The notes: generated by a model not told the origin, from the letters alone. A stretch of DNA of 64,000 nt from Stenotrophomonas bentonitica (GCF_013185915.1 NZ_JAAZUH010000001.1:372001-436000), one strand, 5' to 3'. Positions 9,611 through 19,220 are shown, counted from the stretch's first letter. Made by a program: numbers and translations.

Positions 9611-10945
9611 TCAGCGCAGCAGGTACGTGTTGATCAGGTTTTCGTAACGTTCCTGCTTGCCGCTGATCTGCGTGGGCTCACCGCCCTTCGCCCCCAGTGC
9701 AGCCAGGTCCGCCAGACTGAGCTTGCCATGTTCGAAGTCCTTTCCGGCGCCGCTGTCGAAACTGGCGTAGCGTTCGGCGCGCCACTGCTCCCACGGCGAG
9801 TCGTTGAGCAGCCCGTGGGCGACTTCCAGCCCGCGCGCGAACGCGTCCATGCCGCCGATATGGGCCACGAACAGGTCCTCCATGTCGGTGGACTCGCGGC
9901 GCACCTTGGCGTCGAAGTTCAGGCCGCCTTCCAGCCCGCCCTGGCGTAGCACCACCAGCATCGCGCCGACGGTGTCGTACAGGTCGGTCGGGAACTGGTC
10001 GGTGTCCCAGCCGTTCTGCGCGTTGCCGCGGTTGGCGTCGATGCTGCCGAGCAGGCCGTGGTCCGAGGCGACCTGCAGGTCGTGCTCGAAGGTGTGGCCG
10101 GAGAGCGTGGCGTGGTTGGCTTCGATGTTGAGCTTGAAGTCCTTGTGCAGGCCATGCTCCTTCAGGAAGCCGGCCACGGTGGCGCTGTCGAAGTCGTACT
10201 GGTGCTTCATCGGCTCCATCGGCTTGGGCTCGATCAGGAAGTTGCCCTTCAGGCCGATGCTGCGGCCGTAGTCGCGCGCCATCGTCAGGAACCGTGCGAA
10301 GTGCTCGACCTCGCGCTTCATCTGGGTGTTCACCAGCGACGCATAGCCTTCGCGGCCACCCCAGAACACGTAGTGCTCGCCACCCAGCTCAACGGTGGCT
10401 TCCAGCGCGGCCTTGACCTGCACGGCGGCGCGCGCGACCACGGCGAAGTCCGGGTTGGTGGACGCACCGTTCATGTAACGCGGGTGCGAGAACAGGTTGG
10501 CGGTGCCCCACAGCAGCTTCATGCCGGTGGCGTCCTGGCGCTCCTTGGCCAGCTTGACCATGTGCTTGAGGTTCTTCTCGTACTGGCCCACATCGTCGGC
10601 GTCCGGTGCCAGGTCGATGTCGTGGAAGCACCAGTACGGCACGCCCAGCTTGGTGAAGAACTCGAACGCGGCGTCCACCTTGGCTTCGGCACTGGCCAGC
10701 GGCGAGCTGGATTCCCACGGGAAACGGCGGGTGCCCGGCCCGAACGGGTCGTGCCCGGCGTTGCAGAAGGTGTGCCAGTAGCAGACCGCGAAGCGCAGGT
10801 GCTCCTGCATGCTCTTGCCGCCGATCACCTTGTTGGCGTCGTACACCTTGAACGCGAGCGGGTTGTCCGAGCCGCGCCCTTCGAAGGGGATGCGGCCGAT
10901 GCCGGGGAAGTACTCGGTGGCGCCGATGAAGGGCTGCGTGCTCAT
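9611..10945 (-). CDS. xylA: Xylose isomerase
   Basis: 444 residues, the length of the longer (type II, E. coli-like) xylose isomerases. It converts D-xylose to D-xylulose in the cytoplasm. Family landmarks are present: the WCFHDID histidine motif, the metal-binding KPMEP and [16 protein letters not shown] segments, and SIDANRGN...GWDTDQFP near the C-terminus. It sits between xylB (45 bp upstream) and GH3 (22 bp downstream) on one strand and is probably transcribed from the xyl-box promoter ahead of xylB. I see no separate operator in front of it. Confidence 0.97.
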   Translation of the reverse strand: MSTQPFIGATEYFPGIGRIPFEGRGSDNPLAFKVYDANKVIGGKSMQEHLRFAVCYWHTFCNAGHDPFGPGTRRFPWESSSPLASAEAKVDAAFEFFTKLGVPYWCFHDIDLAPDADDVGQYEKNLKHMVKLAKERQDATGMKLLWGTANLFSHPRYMNGASTNPDFAVVARAAVQVKAALEATVELGGEHYVFWGGREGYASLVNTQMKREVEHFARFLTMARDYGRSIGLKGNFLIEPKPMEPMKHQYDFDSATVAGFLKEHGLHKDFKLNIEANHATLSGHTFEHDLQVASDHGLLGSIDANRGNAQNGWDTDQFPTDLYDTVGAMLVVLRQGGLEGGLNFDAKVRRESTDMEDLFVAHIGGMDAFARGLEVAHGLLNDSPWEQWRAERYASFDSGAGKDFEHGKLSLADLAALGAKGGEPTQISGKQERYENLINTYLLR

Positions 10946-10990
10946 GGTGCGGTTTCCTTTCGTTGTGCGAGGTGTCGCGTGAAGTGGGTT

Positions 10991-12484
10991 TCAGCCGCGC
11001 TGCAGCGGCGTGAGGGCGTCGAGGTAACGTAGGAAGCGGGTGTAGGCGGTGGCATAGGTGTGGCCGCGTGCCGGGTCCGGGCGGGCCGAGAGCTGCGGGT
11101 CGAGCGCCACGTGCCGCTCGGTGATGTCGGCGATGGAAGCGCCGTCGCCGCGTGCATGGCCCAGCGCCCACAGCGCCTGCAGGGCGGCGCCGAACGCCGC
11201 GCCTTCGGATTGGGTCGGCACGTCCACCGGCAGGCCGAACACATCGGCTACCAGCTGCCGCCACTGCGCGCTGTTGCTGCCGCCGCCGGTCAGCACGATG
11301 CGGTCGAACTGCATGCCGCCGCGCACGAAGGCGTCGTAGCCGTACTTCAGGCTGTAGGTGGCGCCCTCCATGGCGGCGCGGTAGAAGTGCGCCGGGGTCA
11401 TGTTGGTGGTGTCCAGGCCGGCCAGCACGCCCTTGCCCAGCGGCAGGTCCGGGGTGCGCTCGCCGTTGAGGAACGGCAGCATCACCAGGCCGTCGGCACC
11501 GGGCGGCGTGGTGCGCAGGTGGCCGTCGGCATGGCGGGTGTTGAAGTCGAAGGCGTCGGCCACCTGTTCGGTGACCACGGTGCAGTTCATGGTGCAGATC
11601 AGCGGCAGCCAGCCGCCGGTGGACGAGCAGAACGCGGCCCAGGCGCCTTCCGGGTCGACTACCGGTGTATCCGAATAGGCGAACAGGGTGCCCGAGGTGC
11701 CGAGGCTCATCGCCAGGCGCCCCGGGGTGACGCAGCCGGTGCCGATGGCGGCCATCATGTTGTCGCCGCCGCCGACAGCCACCTTGACCGTTGCCGGCAG
11801 GCCCAGCGTCTTTGCTGCAGCGGGTGCGATGTCGTACAGCGCTTCGGGTGCGGCGATGGGCGGCAGGCATGCCGCCAGGTCGCGGTCCGGGTCGGTCGCG
11901 CGCAGCAGTTCGGGCGACCAGGTGCGGTTGCGCACGTCGAGCCAGCCGGTGCCCGAGGCGTCGCCGTACTCGCAGAAGCGCTCACCGGTCAGCACGAAAT
12001 TGAGGTAGTCGTGCGGCAGCAGGATGGTGGCCAGCTTCGCGTAGGCCTCGGGCCGGTGCGTCCTGGTCCACGGCAGCTTGGAAGCGGTGTAACCGGTAAG
12101 GATCGGGTTGCCGGCCGCTGCAATGGTCTGCGCGGTGCCGCCGACCGCGTCCATGATCTGCGTGCATTCGGCCGAGGTGCTGGTGTCGCACCACAGCTTG
12201 GCCGGTGCCAGTACCTGCCCTGCCGCGTCGAGCGGCACGAACCCATGCTGCTGGCCAGACACCGCCAGCGCCACGATGCGCGCACGCACCGCCGGTGCAA
12301 TCGCGGCGAAGCAGCTGTTGAGCGCGGCCACCCAATCGGCCGGGGCCTGCTCGCGGCTGCCATCCGCGCCGCTGGCCAGCTCCAGCGCGGCACTGGTGCT
12401 GGCCACCACCTTGCGCGCGGCAGGGTCGTACACCAGCACTTTCAGGCTCTGCGTGCCTGCATCGATTCCGGCAACCAGTTCCAT
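10991..12484 (-). CDS. xylB: Xylulokinase
   Basis: 497 residues of the FGGY kinase family. It phosphorylates D-xylulose to xylulose 5-phosphate for the pentose phosphate pathway. Visible motifs are the first phosphate loop GIDAGTQSLKV, the substrate region SGQQHGFVPLD, the catalytic Asp in AVGGGDNMMAA, and the adenosine-site LTGGGSNSAQW. It is the first gene of the xylB-xylA-GH3 block. A near-perfect xyl-box lies 25 bp upstream of the ATG, and the halogenase gene ends 65 bp upstream, so the block has its own regulated promoter. Confidence 0.96.
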   Translation of the reverse strand: MELVAGIDAGTQSLKVLVYDPAARKVVASTSAALELASGADGSREQAPADWVAALNSCFAAIAPAVRARIVALAVSGQQHGFVPLDAAGQVLAPAKLWCDTSTSAECTQIMDAVGGTAQTIAAAGNPILTGYTASKLPWTRTHRPEAYAKLATILLPHDYLNFVLTGERFCEYGDASGTGWLDVRNRTWSPELLRATDPDRDLAACLPPIAAPEALYDIAPAAAKTLGLPATVKVAVGGGDNMMAAIGTGCVTPGRLAMSLGTSGTLFAYSDTPVVDPEGAWAAFCSSTGGWLPLICTMNCTVVTEQVADAFDFNTRHADGHLRTTPPGADGLVMLPFLNGERTPDLPLGKGVLAGLDTTNMTPAHFYRAAMEGATYSLKYGYDAFVRGGMQFDRIVLTGGGSNSAQWRQLVADVFGLPVDVPTQSEGAAFGAALQALWALGHARGDGASIADITERHVALDPQLSARPDPARGHTYATAYTRFLRYLDALTPLQRG

Positions 12485-12508
12485 CCCTTACACCCCGTAT
12501 GCTTCAAA

Positions 12509-12522
12509 AGGTAGCGCTACCA
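12509..12522. promoter_or_regulatory. xyl-box operator in front of xylB
   Basis: AGGTAGCGCTACCA differs from the 19299 palindrome at one position only and contains a perfect 12-bp palindrome. It lies between the halogenase stop and the xylB ATG, where it would sit over or just after the promoter for xylB-xylA-GH3. Likely bound by one or both LacI paralogues. Confidence 0.75.
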
Positions 12523-12548
12523 AATCCGGGCAACAACGCGCAGCTTCG

Positions 12549-14081
12549 CTACGCGGTCGCCATCCTCCGCGGCCACACGTCCTCGGACGCCTTGCAGTAC
12601 TGCGCAATGAAGTCCGCCTGCGACGGCATCGTCGCCACCGCCTGCTGGATCGGCTGGCGGATGCGCTGCAGCAGGGTGCGCAGGTCGTCGTCGCTGATCG
12701 CGCTGGCCAGCGGGTGCGCCGGTCCGGGCTGGATGCCCTGCCCCATCAGCACGCTGGTCCAGGAGTCCACCCGGAACAACTCGCCCGGGTCCTGCCACGC
12801 ATGCGCACGCTCGCGCCAGGCGCGCAGGCGCACCGCCAGCGACTCGGGCAATTCCATTTCGCGAGCGGCCTTCCACATCGGCTCGTCGCGCTGGGTGGCG
12901 TGGTAATGCAGGATGATGAAGTCGCGCACGTGCTCCATCTCCTTCTGCCCGACGTCGTTGTACAGCGCCTGCAGGGTCGGAGTGATGCCCTCGATCGGGA
13001 ACAGCTGGATCAGGCGTACCACCGAGCTGATGGTGAGGTGGATGCTGGTCGATTCCAGCGGCTCGATGAAGCCACTGGCCAGGCCCAGCGCCACCACGTT
13101 CTTGTTCCAGGCCTTGAGCCGGCGCCCGCTGCGGAACGGCACCAGCCACGGGTCGCGCAGCGGTTCGCCTTCGATGTCGCGCAGCAGCTTGGCCTGCGCT
13201 TCGTCGTCGGACATGTGGCGGCTGGAGAACACCAGGCCACAGCCCACGCGATGCTGGAGCGCGATATGCCAGCGCCAGCCGGCCTCGTGCGCGATGGCGC
13301 GGGTGTACGGCACTGGCGGCTTCACCGATTCGGTCTGCACCGCCACCGCACGGTCGCTGGGCAGCCACTGGTTCCAGTCTTCGTAGCCGGTGTGCAGGGT
13401 CTGTTCGGTGAGCAGGCCACGGAAGCCGGTGCAGTCGATGAACAGATCGCCTTCCAGCACCTGGCCGTCTTCCAGCACCAGCGCCTGCACCGAGCCGTCA
13501 TGCGCGTGCTGGCGCACTTCACGGATCTTGCCTTCCACCCGGCGCAGGCCGTTTGCTTCGGCCTTCCGGCGCAGGAATTTCGCGTACAGCCCGGCGTCGA
13601 AATGGTAGGCGTAGTTCACCTGCGGCTGGGTCTGCAGCGAGAACTGGTCGCCGCGCGAGGCCACGCTTTCCAGGCAGAAGTCACCCAGGTCCGAGGCCAT
13701 GCCACGGCGCTGGCTGTCCAGCCAGAAATGGTGGAACGGCGTGGCCCAGGTGTTCTGCCCGATGGTGCCGAACGGGTGAATGAAGCGCTCGCCGGGGCGA
13801 CGCCAGTTTTCGAACGAGATCGAGAGCTTGAAGGTGCCGGCCACTTCGCGCAGGAACTCCTGCTCGTCGATCTGCAGGAAGCGGTGGAAGGTGCGGATCG
13901 GCGGCACGGTCGATTCGCCCACGCCGACGGTACCGATCTGCTCGGACTCCACCAGGGTGATCTCGAGCTGGTCACGGAACTGGTGGGCCAGCGCGCAGCC
14001 GGCCAGCCAGCCTGCGGTGCCACCGCCGGCGATGACGACCTTGCGGATGCGGCCCTGGGTGGTGGTGTTGGCAGCGTTCAA
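12549..14081 (-). CDS. Flavin-dependent tryptophan halogenase family protein
   Basis: 510 residues from a TTG start with GGGG about eight bases upstream; the frame stays open further up but enters the cupin gene. The FAD-binding GGGTAGW lies at residues 19-25. Lys 85 in TFKLSISF corresponds to the catalytic lysine of PrnA-type halogenases. The second hallmark, normally WxWxIP, reads WRWHIA at residues 269-274, so the proline is lost. Family members use reduced FAD, O2 and chloride or bromide to halogenate indoles; relatives beside TonB receptors have mostly unknown substrates. It is the last gene of the receptor-SapC-cupin cassette, and no flavin reductase is nearby. Family clear, substrate unknown. 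Confidence 0.85.
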   Translation of the reverse strand: MNAANTTTQGRIRKVVIAGGGTAGWLAGCALAHQFRDQLEITLVESEQIGTVGVGESTVPPIRTFHRFLQIDEQEFLREVAGTFKLSISFENWRRPGERFIHPFGTIGQNTWATPFHHFWLDSQRRGMASDLGDFCLESVASRGDQFSLQTQPQVNYAYHFDAGLYAKFLRRKAEANGLRRVEGKIREVRQHAHDGSVQALVLEDGQVLEGDLFIDCTGFRGLLTEQTLHTGYEDWNQWLPSDRAVAVQTESVKPPVPYTRAIAHEAGWRWHIALQHRVGCGLVFSSRHMSDDEAQAKLLRDIEGEPLRDPWLVPFRSGRRLKAWNKNVVALGLASGFIEPLESTSIHLTISSVVRLIQLFPIEGITPTLQALYNDVGQKEMEHVRDFIILHYHATQRDEPMWKAAREMELPESLAVRLRAWRERAHAWQDPGELFRVDSWTSVLMGQGIQPGPAHPLASAISDDDLRTLLQRIRQPIQQAVATMPSQADFIAQYCKASEDVWPRRMATA

Positions 14082-14094
14082 AGCGATATCCCCG

Positions 14095-15114
14095 TCAGCG
14101 GTTGAGTCGAGCGAGCAGCTGGGCGCGCGTGCGGCGCGCCTGCAGTTCGTCGAACGGTGCCAGTTCGCCGCGGGCGGCCTCGGGCAGGTGCTGCCCGGCG
14201 TGCCCAGCGGGTCCAAATACGTAGTACTCGAAGATCTTCGCCCAGGCCTGCTTCTCGCGCGGCGGCAGGTCGCGCAGTGCCCACATGGCGTGCTGCAGGG
14301 CCGGCAGCGGCGAGGACAGGAAGCCGGGCACGCTGCGCCACCAGTAGTTCACCAGCACGTTGAACGGCGCCAGGCTGCGCACGTGGTGCCACCACATGCT
14401 GGGAATGAAGATCGCGTCGCCGGGTTCCAGTTCGGCGGTGACCGCGCTGGTCAGTGCATCACGGAACCGGGGATGGCGTTCGAAATCGGGGTTGTCGAAA
14501 TCCACCACGCTCACCACCTGCCCGCCCGGGGTCGGTTCCAGCGGGCCCGGGTAGAGGTTGTCGATCTGCTCCGGCGGGAACAGCGTGAAGCGGCGACGGC
14601 CGACCGCGCAGCAGGCCAGGTTGTCCGGCGTGTCGAAATGGCAGGACGCGGTGACCCGGTTGCCGATCCAGATGCTGGCCGAGGCGTCGATGCCCTGCCC
14701 GGCCAGCGCGGCGTCGTTGTGTTGCGAAAAACCGGGCAGTGCCCGATCGATCAGCAGCGAGGCGATGTAGTACGTGGGCGGCTGGGGATCGTCTACGTGC
14801 CGCGCGATCTCCTCCAGCACCTCGCCCAGCACGCCGCGCCGAACCTCGAAGTTCAACGCGGTGAAGTCGGCGTTGTAGAACGGACGGCCCCGGATGGCGG
14901 GCTCGCCATGCGAGTACGGCACCGGCACGCCGGCGTCGAACCCGCGCAGGTAGTCCATGGCGTCGCGGGTCGAGCGCAGCCCGGCCTGGACCAGGCCCCA
15001 GTCGCGCACGACACCGCGCAGCACCACCGGTTCGCCGGCCGCGACCAGCGCGTCCAGCGGCAGCGCGGCAGGCGCCAGCCCTTCCAGTGTCCGCATCGCC
15101 GCCCCGTCGGCCAT
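14095..15114 (-). CDS. JmjC/cupin-like protein
   Basis: 339 residues of the cupin_8 (JmjC-like) type. An iron-binding facial triad can be read: His and Asp in SCHFDTPDN and a second His in SMWWHHV about 70 residues later, with VLVNYWW closing the fold. Such proteins are usually 2-oxoglutarate/Fe(II) hydroxylases of proteins or small molecules. It starts three bases after the SapC stop and ends 14 bases before the halogenase start, so the cassette is tightly coupled. Pairing with SapC and a halogenase beside an outer-membrane receptor recurs in Caulobacter and Xanthomonas relatives, to my knowledge without an established function. Confidence 0.82.
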   Translation of the reverse strand: MADGAAMRTLEGLAPAALPLDALVAAGEPVVLRGVVRDWGLVQAGLRSTRDAMDYLRGFDAGVPVPYSHGEPAIRGRPFYNADFTALNFEVRRGVLGEVLEEIARHVDDPQPPTYYIASLLIDRALPGFSQHNDAALAGQGIDASASIWIGNRVTASCHFDTPDNLACCAVGRRRFTLFPPEQIDNLYPGPLEPTPGGQVVSVVDFDNPDFERHPRFRDALTSAVTAELEPGDAIFIPSMWWHHVRSLAPFNVLVNYWWRSVPGFLSSPLPALQHAMWALRDLPPREKQAWAKIFEYYVFGPAGHAGQHLPEAARGELAPFDELQARRTRAQLLARLNR

Positions 15115-15117
15115 CGC

Positions 15118-15858
15118 TCAGTTCCTGCCCTGCAGGCGCAGGCGGCGCTGTTTCTCGGCGATCAGCCGCCGCATGTTGTGCAGCGAGGCCAGCATCAGGT
15201 ACGCACCTTCCAGGTAACCGGCGCGGTTGAGCTCGGCCAGCGCCTCGCCGTCCATCGCGGCCAGGCGGTCGCGGTCGACCGCGTGCAGGCCGTTGACGCC
15301 GACCCGATGCTCGGCATCGATCTGCACGTCGAGCGTGACCGGCTGGATCAGTCCTTTGGCATCCAGCATCGCAAACATCTCCGCGCCAAAGGCATGGCCG
15401 TCGCTGATGCCGCGCAGCACGGTGGCGATGTGGTCGAGATACGGGGTATTTCCACCCTGCGGCAGGAACACCGGCTCGCCGGCGCTGTTGTTCACGCGCG
15501 GGTGGTCCAGGTCCACGTGCAGCACCGCTTCACGGGTGAGTTCGCCGTCGATGCGGTTTTCCTGGAACCCGATCAGGAACGGGCCCTTGGCCGCGGCCCC
15601 CGGCAGGTACGAGGCGTTCCAGCGCCCCTCGTCCAGGTACAGGTTCTCATGTTGTTCAAAGCCCAGCAGGACCACCGACTGCCACGCACCGGTGGCGGTG
15701 TCCCTGCGCAGGAAAATGGGGTATTCACGCTGCAGTTCGGCGAACTCGCTCGGGTACGCCGGCACCATGCCGACCGCGTCGCCGAATTCAGGTCCGAAGC
15801 CGGTCGCCACGCGCAGGTCGCGGTGGGCGATGTTGTTGAGCATTTCGTAACGCGGCAT
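15118..15858 (-). CDS. SapC family protein
   Basis: 246 residues beginning MPRYEMLNN. The SapC (PF07277) pattern is recognisable: YPIFLRRD, LGFEQHENLYLD, and the tail ending in RNMRRLI-type helices. The family was named from a Campylobacter S-layer locus but is mostly found next to TonB-dependent receptors in Proteobacteria, where its role is not established. No signal peptide, so probably cytoplasmic. It follows the receptor by 67 bp and precedes the cupin gene by three. A longer in-frame start would run into the receptor tail and is unlikely. Confidence 0.85.
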   Translation of the reverse strand: MPRYEMLNNIAHRDLRVATGFGPEFGDAVGMVPAYPSEFAELQREYPIFLRRDTATGAWQSVVLLGFEQHENLYLDEGRWNASYLPGAAAKGPFLIGFQENRIDGELTREAVLHVDLDHPRVNNSAGEPVFLPQGGNTPYLDHIATVLRGISDGHAFGAEMFAMLDAKGLIQPVTLDVQIDAEHRVGVNGLHAVDRDRLAAMDGEALAELNRAGYLEGAYLMLASLHNMRRLIAEKQRRLRLQGRN

Positions 15859-15925
15859 GTGTAGTCCAATCCCAGCAGGAGCCTGCACGGGTGCCGCTGC
15901 CCAGGCAGCGGCACCCGTGACCTGT

Positions 15926-18900
15926 TCAGAACCTGTAACGAACGCCAAGCATGTAACGCGGATCCTGGTCGGCCAGCTTTACCAGCATCTGCGAGGTGCG
16001 CGAACGCCAACGCACGTCCTCGCCGGTAAGGTTGATCGCTTCCAGGCTGAACGACCAGTTGTCATTCAGCGTGTACCCCACGCTGAGATCCCACTGATCG
16101 TACTCTTCCACATAGTACGGGTTTCGGCTCGCACCCTGGTTGGCCAGGATCAGGTACTGGTCACGCCAGTTCCATGCCAGGCGCACAGACCAGCCGTACT
16201 TCTCGTACATCAGCATGGCATTGGCGGTGTCGCTCAGGCCGGTGAGCGAGAACTGGTCGATGTTGGGATCGCCTGCGTCGTTGAAGCCGACGTCACCATT
16301 GACGATGGTGTAGTTGGCCAGCACGCCGAACCCGGTGTCGCCGAAGAAGTACTGCCCGCCCAGCTCCCAACCGTGCAGCTTCGACTCGTTCTGGTTGATC
16401 GGGCGGTTGACGTTGAACTGGTACAGCGGGTCGTCAGCCTCCCCGTACAGGTCGTATGCCGCTTCGGTCGCCAGCACCTGGGCGTCGGTGCCATTGTAGG
16501 CCCCCAGCCCGGCCGGGTTGTTGCGCAGCAGCGCCAGTGCAGTGAACAACGAGGTATCGTTGGCCGAGCAGGCCGCCGCGTTGGCGGGGCCGACCTGGGC
16601 TATACAGGCCCCGCTGGTCAGGAACCCCAGCGCCGCCTGTGCGTCCGGCCCGGAGCTCGGGTCGCGCAGGCCGTACAGGTTTTCCTGCACGATGGTGTTG
16701 CCGACGAAGTTGGCTACCTGCTTGTTCCAGTACGTCACCGACACATAGCTGGCGTCGGCGAAATACCACTCCAGTGCGAGGTCGAGGTTGTCAGACTCCA
16801 GCGGCTTGAGTGCCGGGTTCTGAGCGGTACCGCTGGCCCGCGAAGACGGATCGATCAGCACGGAACCGAACGGCTGCTGTGCGGTGGGACCTGCGTACAG
16901 GTTGCCGATCGGCGCGCGGGCGATGCTCTTGCCAAACGAGATGCGTCCCTTCAGGTCGTCCAGCAGGTCGATGCTGAAGTCCAGGTTGGGCAGGATGTAG
17001 CTGTAGCTGGTCTTCTCCGTGAAAGGCTGCTGCTCGTTGGACAACATTACCCGGAAGTCGTTGTTCGACTGCCACTGGATGGATTCCGGAATGGCGATGA
17101 TCGAGGTCGAAACAACATCCGTCGTTTCATAACGGACACCCAGGCGCGTATTGGTGCGGTGACCGCCCAGGTCCCCGTCCAACTCGATCTGCATGTAGGC
17201 CGAATTGGTCTTCTCTTCCACCCGGTTGTCTGCGGCGTTCTGCGGGCTGACGCCCAGGTTGGCGCCGTAGTACTGCCCTGCCCACTGCGCCAACCGGCCG
17301 GCGTCGCCGCGCCAGGCGGTGAAGCTGGTGGCATTGAAGTCGTCGAACATGCCGACGATGTTGACTGGCTGCAGCAGGTCCATCAAACCGTTGGCGACGT
17401 CGCCGTTGACGTTGGCCACGCCCCAGTCGCCCAGGGTGTTGTAGTTTTCCGCGGCCTGCAGGCGGTGCGTGGTCTGCTTGCTGGAGTCCACGCCGAACTG
17501 GAAGCGGCCCGCATCGAACGCCCACTCACCGTCGACGCGCCCCTGCTTGATCTCGGTGATCTGCGTCTGCGAGTTGATGCGCAGCACCTGGGAGCCGATC
17601 TCGCCTGGCACGAAGCCCGCATTGGTCACGCCGTTGGTCTTGGCGATGGCGTCGGCGGCCGTTGGGTACCACACCTGGGTACCGACCGGCAGGCCGTTGT
17701 TCCAGACCATTTCCTGCACGTAGGTGCCGCCGCACTGCGGACCGGTGGTGCAGTTGTTGGTGCCGGCTATACTGGAGAAGATGGAGCCACCGCCGGTGAG
17801 CGGATCGTTCGGGCGGCTTTCGTTCTTCGAGTCGTGGCCGTCGAAGCTCAGCTTGAAGCGGTCAGTGATGTTCCAGGTGGCGTTGAAGCCCAGCGAACCC
17901 AGCTTGTACTTCTGCATGCTGCGCTGCTGTTCAAGACCGAAATCCTTGGTGCCGGCGATTTCACGGATGAAGACCGGTGTGGCCACCGCGCCACTGGTGT
18001 CGAAGGTCACATCGGTGTAGTTGCTGTTCTGCAGCCACATACCCTGCTCGCCACGATTCTCTTCGATCTCGTTGGTCGAATAGGTGTAGTCCAGGGTCAG
18101 GGTCACCGCGTCGGTCGGTGCGAACTGGAGCACCGCCTGGCCGTTGATGCGCTCGCGTTCGAATTCGGAGAACGCATAGCGCAGGTCATTGGGCCGGCCG
18201 TACAACGCACCGATGGCCGGCGCATTGGTCACGGTGGGATTGCCGGGCATGGTCCCGGTCCACGGCTGGATGTTCCAGTAGTTGTTGGTGGCCTGGACCG
18301 AGCCACCCTTGCGCTTCTGGTAGCTCGCGCTGACGCCGACACCCCAGGTCTTGTCGGGATTGCTGTAGCTGAAGATGCCGGACAGTTCCGGGGTGAGGTC
18401 GCTGTCGAACAGCTGGCTCTGGTCGGAAACGATCTTGGCGCCGGCGCTGGCAACGATGCCCTCATGATCGAACGGTCGGCCGGTGAGGATGTTGATGGTG
18501 GCGCCGATACCGCCGCTGGGCACGTTGGCCTGGCTGGTCTTGAAGACCTCGATGCCATTTACCGCTTCCGCAGCCAGCTGCGCGAAGTTGAAGGCACGGG
18601 TACCTCCGTCCACACCACCGATGGCGACCTGCCCGGCTGCCCCGAATGCATCGGCACCCGGCATCTGGCGGCCATTGAGCGTGACCATGTTGAACTGCGG
18701 ACCGAAGCCGCGCGCAGTGACCTGTGCGCCTTCGCCGTCACGACGCTCGATGGAGATGCCGGTGATTCGCTGCAGGGATTCAGCCAGGTTGGTGTCCGGG
18801 AACTTGCCAATGTCCTCGGCACTGATCGCGTCCACCACGCCAGCCGAGTCGCGCTTGATGTCCATTGCCTGGCTTAGGCTGTTGCGGATGCCCGTGACCT

Positions 18901-19060
18901 GCACCGTGTCGAGCTGGGTCGGGGTGCTCTGGGTCTGCTGGGCGGTCGTGGCCGGTGCCGGCGTCGACGCGTCCTGCGCAAAAGCGGGATTGATGACCAG
19001 GACGCCGCCCACGAAAGTGAACATGGCCCGGGACGTTAGTTTCGCCAGCTTCCGGCTCAT
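15926..19060 (-). CDS. TonB-dependent receptor, large carbohydrate-uptake type
   Basis: 1044 residues. A signal peptide ends near NPAFAQ. The plug follows: DTVQVTGIRNSLSQAMDIKR, then DIGKFPDTNLAESLQRITG and ARGFGPQFNMVTLNGRQMP, the pattern of the Caulobacter/Xanthomonas oligosaccharide receptors. The 22-strand barrel ends in a C-terminal YRF aromatic. The likely job is TonB-driven import of xylo-oligosaccharides across the outer membrane, given GH67, GH43 and xylAB nearby. It heads the SapC-cupin-halogenase cassette. The promoter region, divergent from the second LacI gene, has a perfect xyl-box. The ATG was chosen because it gives the signal peptide; upstream in-frame codons do not. Confidence 0.93.
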   Translation of the reverse strand: MSRKLAKLTSRAMFTFVGGVLVINPAFAQDASTPAPATTAQQTQSTPTQLDTVQVTGIRNSLSQAMDIKRDSAGVVDAISAEDIGKFPDTNLAESLQRITGISIERRDGEGAQVTARGFGPQFNMVTLNGRQMPGADAFGAAGQVAIGGVDGGTRAFNFAQLAAEAVNGIEVFKTSQANVPSGGIGATINILTGRPFDHEGIVASAGAKIVSDQSQLFDSDLTPELSGIFSYSNPDKTWGVGVSASYQKRKGGSVQATNNYWNIQPWTGTMPGNPTVTNAPAIGALYGRPNDLRYAFSEFERERINGQAVLQFAPTDAVTLTLDYTYSTNEIEENRGEQGMWLQNSNYTDVTFDTSGAVATPVFIREIAGTKDFGLEQQRSMQKYKLGSLGFNATWNITDRFKLSFDGHDSKNESRPNDPLTGGGSIFSSIAGTNNCTTGPQCGGTYVQEMVWNNGLPVGTQVWYPTAADAIAKTNGVTNAGFVPGEIGSQVLRINSQTQITEIKQGRVDGEWAFDAGRFQFGVDSSKQTTHRLQAAENYNTLGDWGVANVNGDVANGLMDLLQPVNIVGMFDDFNATSFTAWRGDAGRLAQWAGQYYGANLGVSPQNAADNRVEEKTNSAYMQIELDGDLGGHRTNTRLGVRYETTDVVSTSIIAIPESIQWQSNNDFRVMLSNEQQPFTEKTSYSYILPNLDFSIDLLDDLKGRISFGKSIARAPIGNLYAGPTAQQPFGSVLIDPSSRASGTAQNPALKPLESDNLDLALEWYFADASYVSVTYWNKQVANFVGNTIVQENLYGLRDPSSGPDAQAALGFLTSGACIAQVGPANAAACSANDTSLFTALALLRNNPAGLGAYNGTDAQVLATEAAYDLYGEADDPLYQFNVNRPINQNESKLHGWELGGQYFFGDTGFGVLANYTIVNGDVGFNDAGDPNIDQFSLTGLSDTANAMLMYEKYGWSVRLAWNWRDQYLILANQGASRNPYYVEEYDQWDLSVGYTLNDNWSFSLEAINLTGEDVRWRSRTSQMLVKLADQDPRYMLGVRYRF

Positions 19061-19192
19061 GCGTGAGCCCTCAGGTCTGGGGTACGACGGAAAGCACAAG
19101 CGGTCATGACTCTCCCCTCTGACATACGATCGAATGGATGTACCGCCCCTCCAAGGGGCACTCACGGGCGATGCCCGTCTTCCAAACCGAAC

Positions 19193-19220
19193 ATCGCAGT
19201 GCCGATATCAGCACTGCGAT
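19193..19220. repeat. Inverted repeat in the receptor leader region
   Basis: Two perfect 10-base arms, ATCGCAGTGC and GCACTGCGAT, are separated by eight bases (CGATATCA). It lies about 130 bp upstream of the receptor ATG and 79 bp from the xyl-box. It may be a second operator or a stem in the receptor mRNA leader; there is no T-run on the receptor side to suggest a terminator. Confidence 0.6.

Noticed and set aside
12108..15864. Long plus-strand open frames opposite the halogenase, cupin and SapC genes
   Set aside because: Shadow frames of the minus-strand genes; no ribosome-binding sites and no family resemblance.
15857..18877. Thousand-codon open frame on the plus strand opposite the TonB receptor
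   Set aside because: It is the mirror frame of a real GC-rich gene; the product has no fold or signal and the receptor frame is unmistakable.
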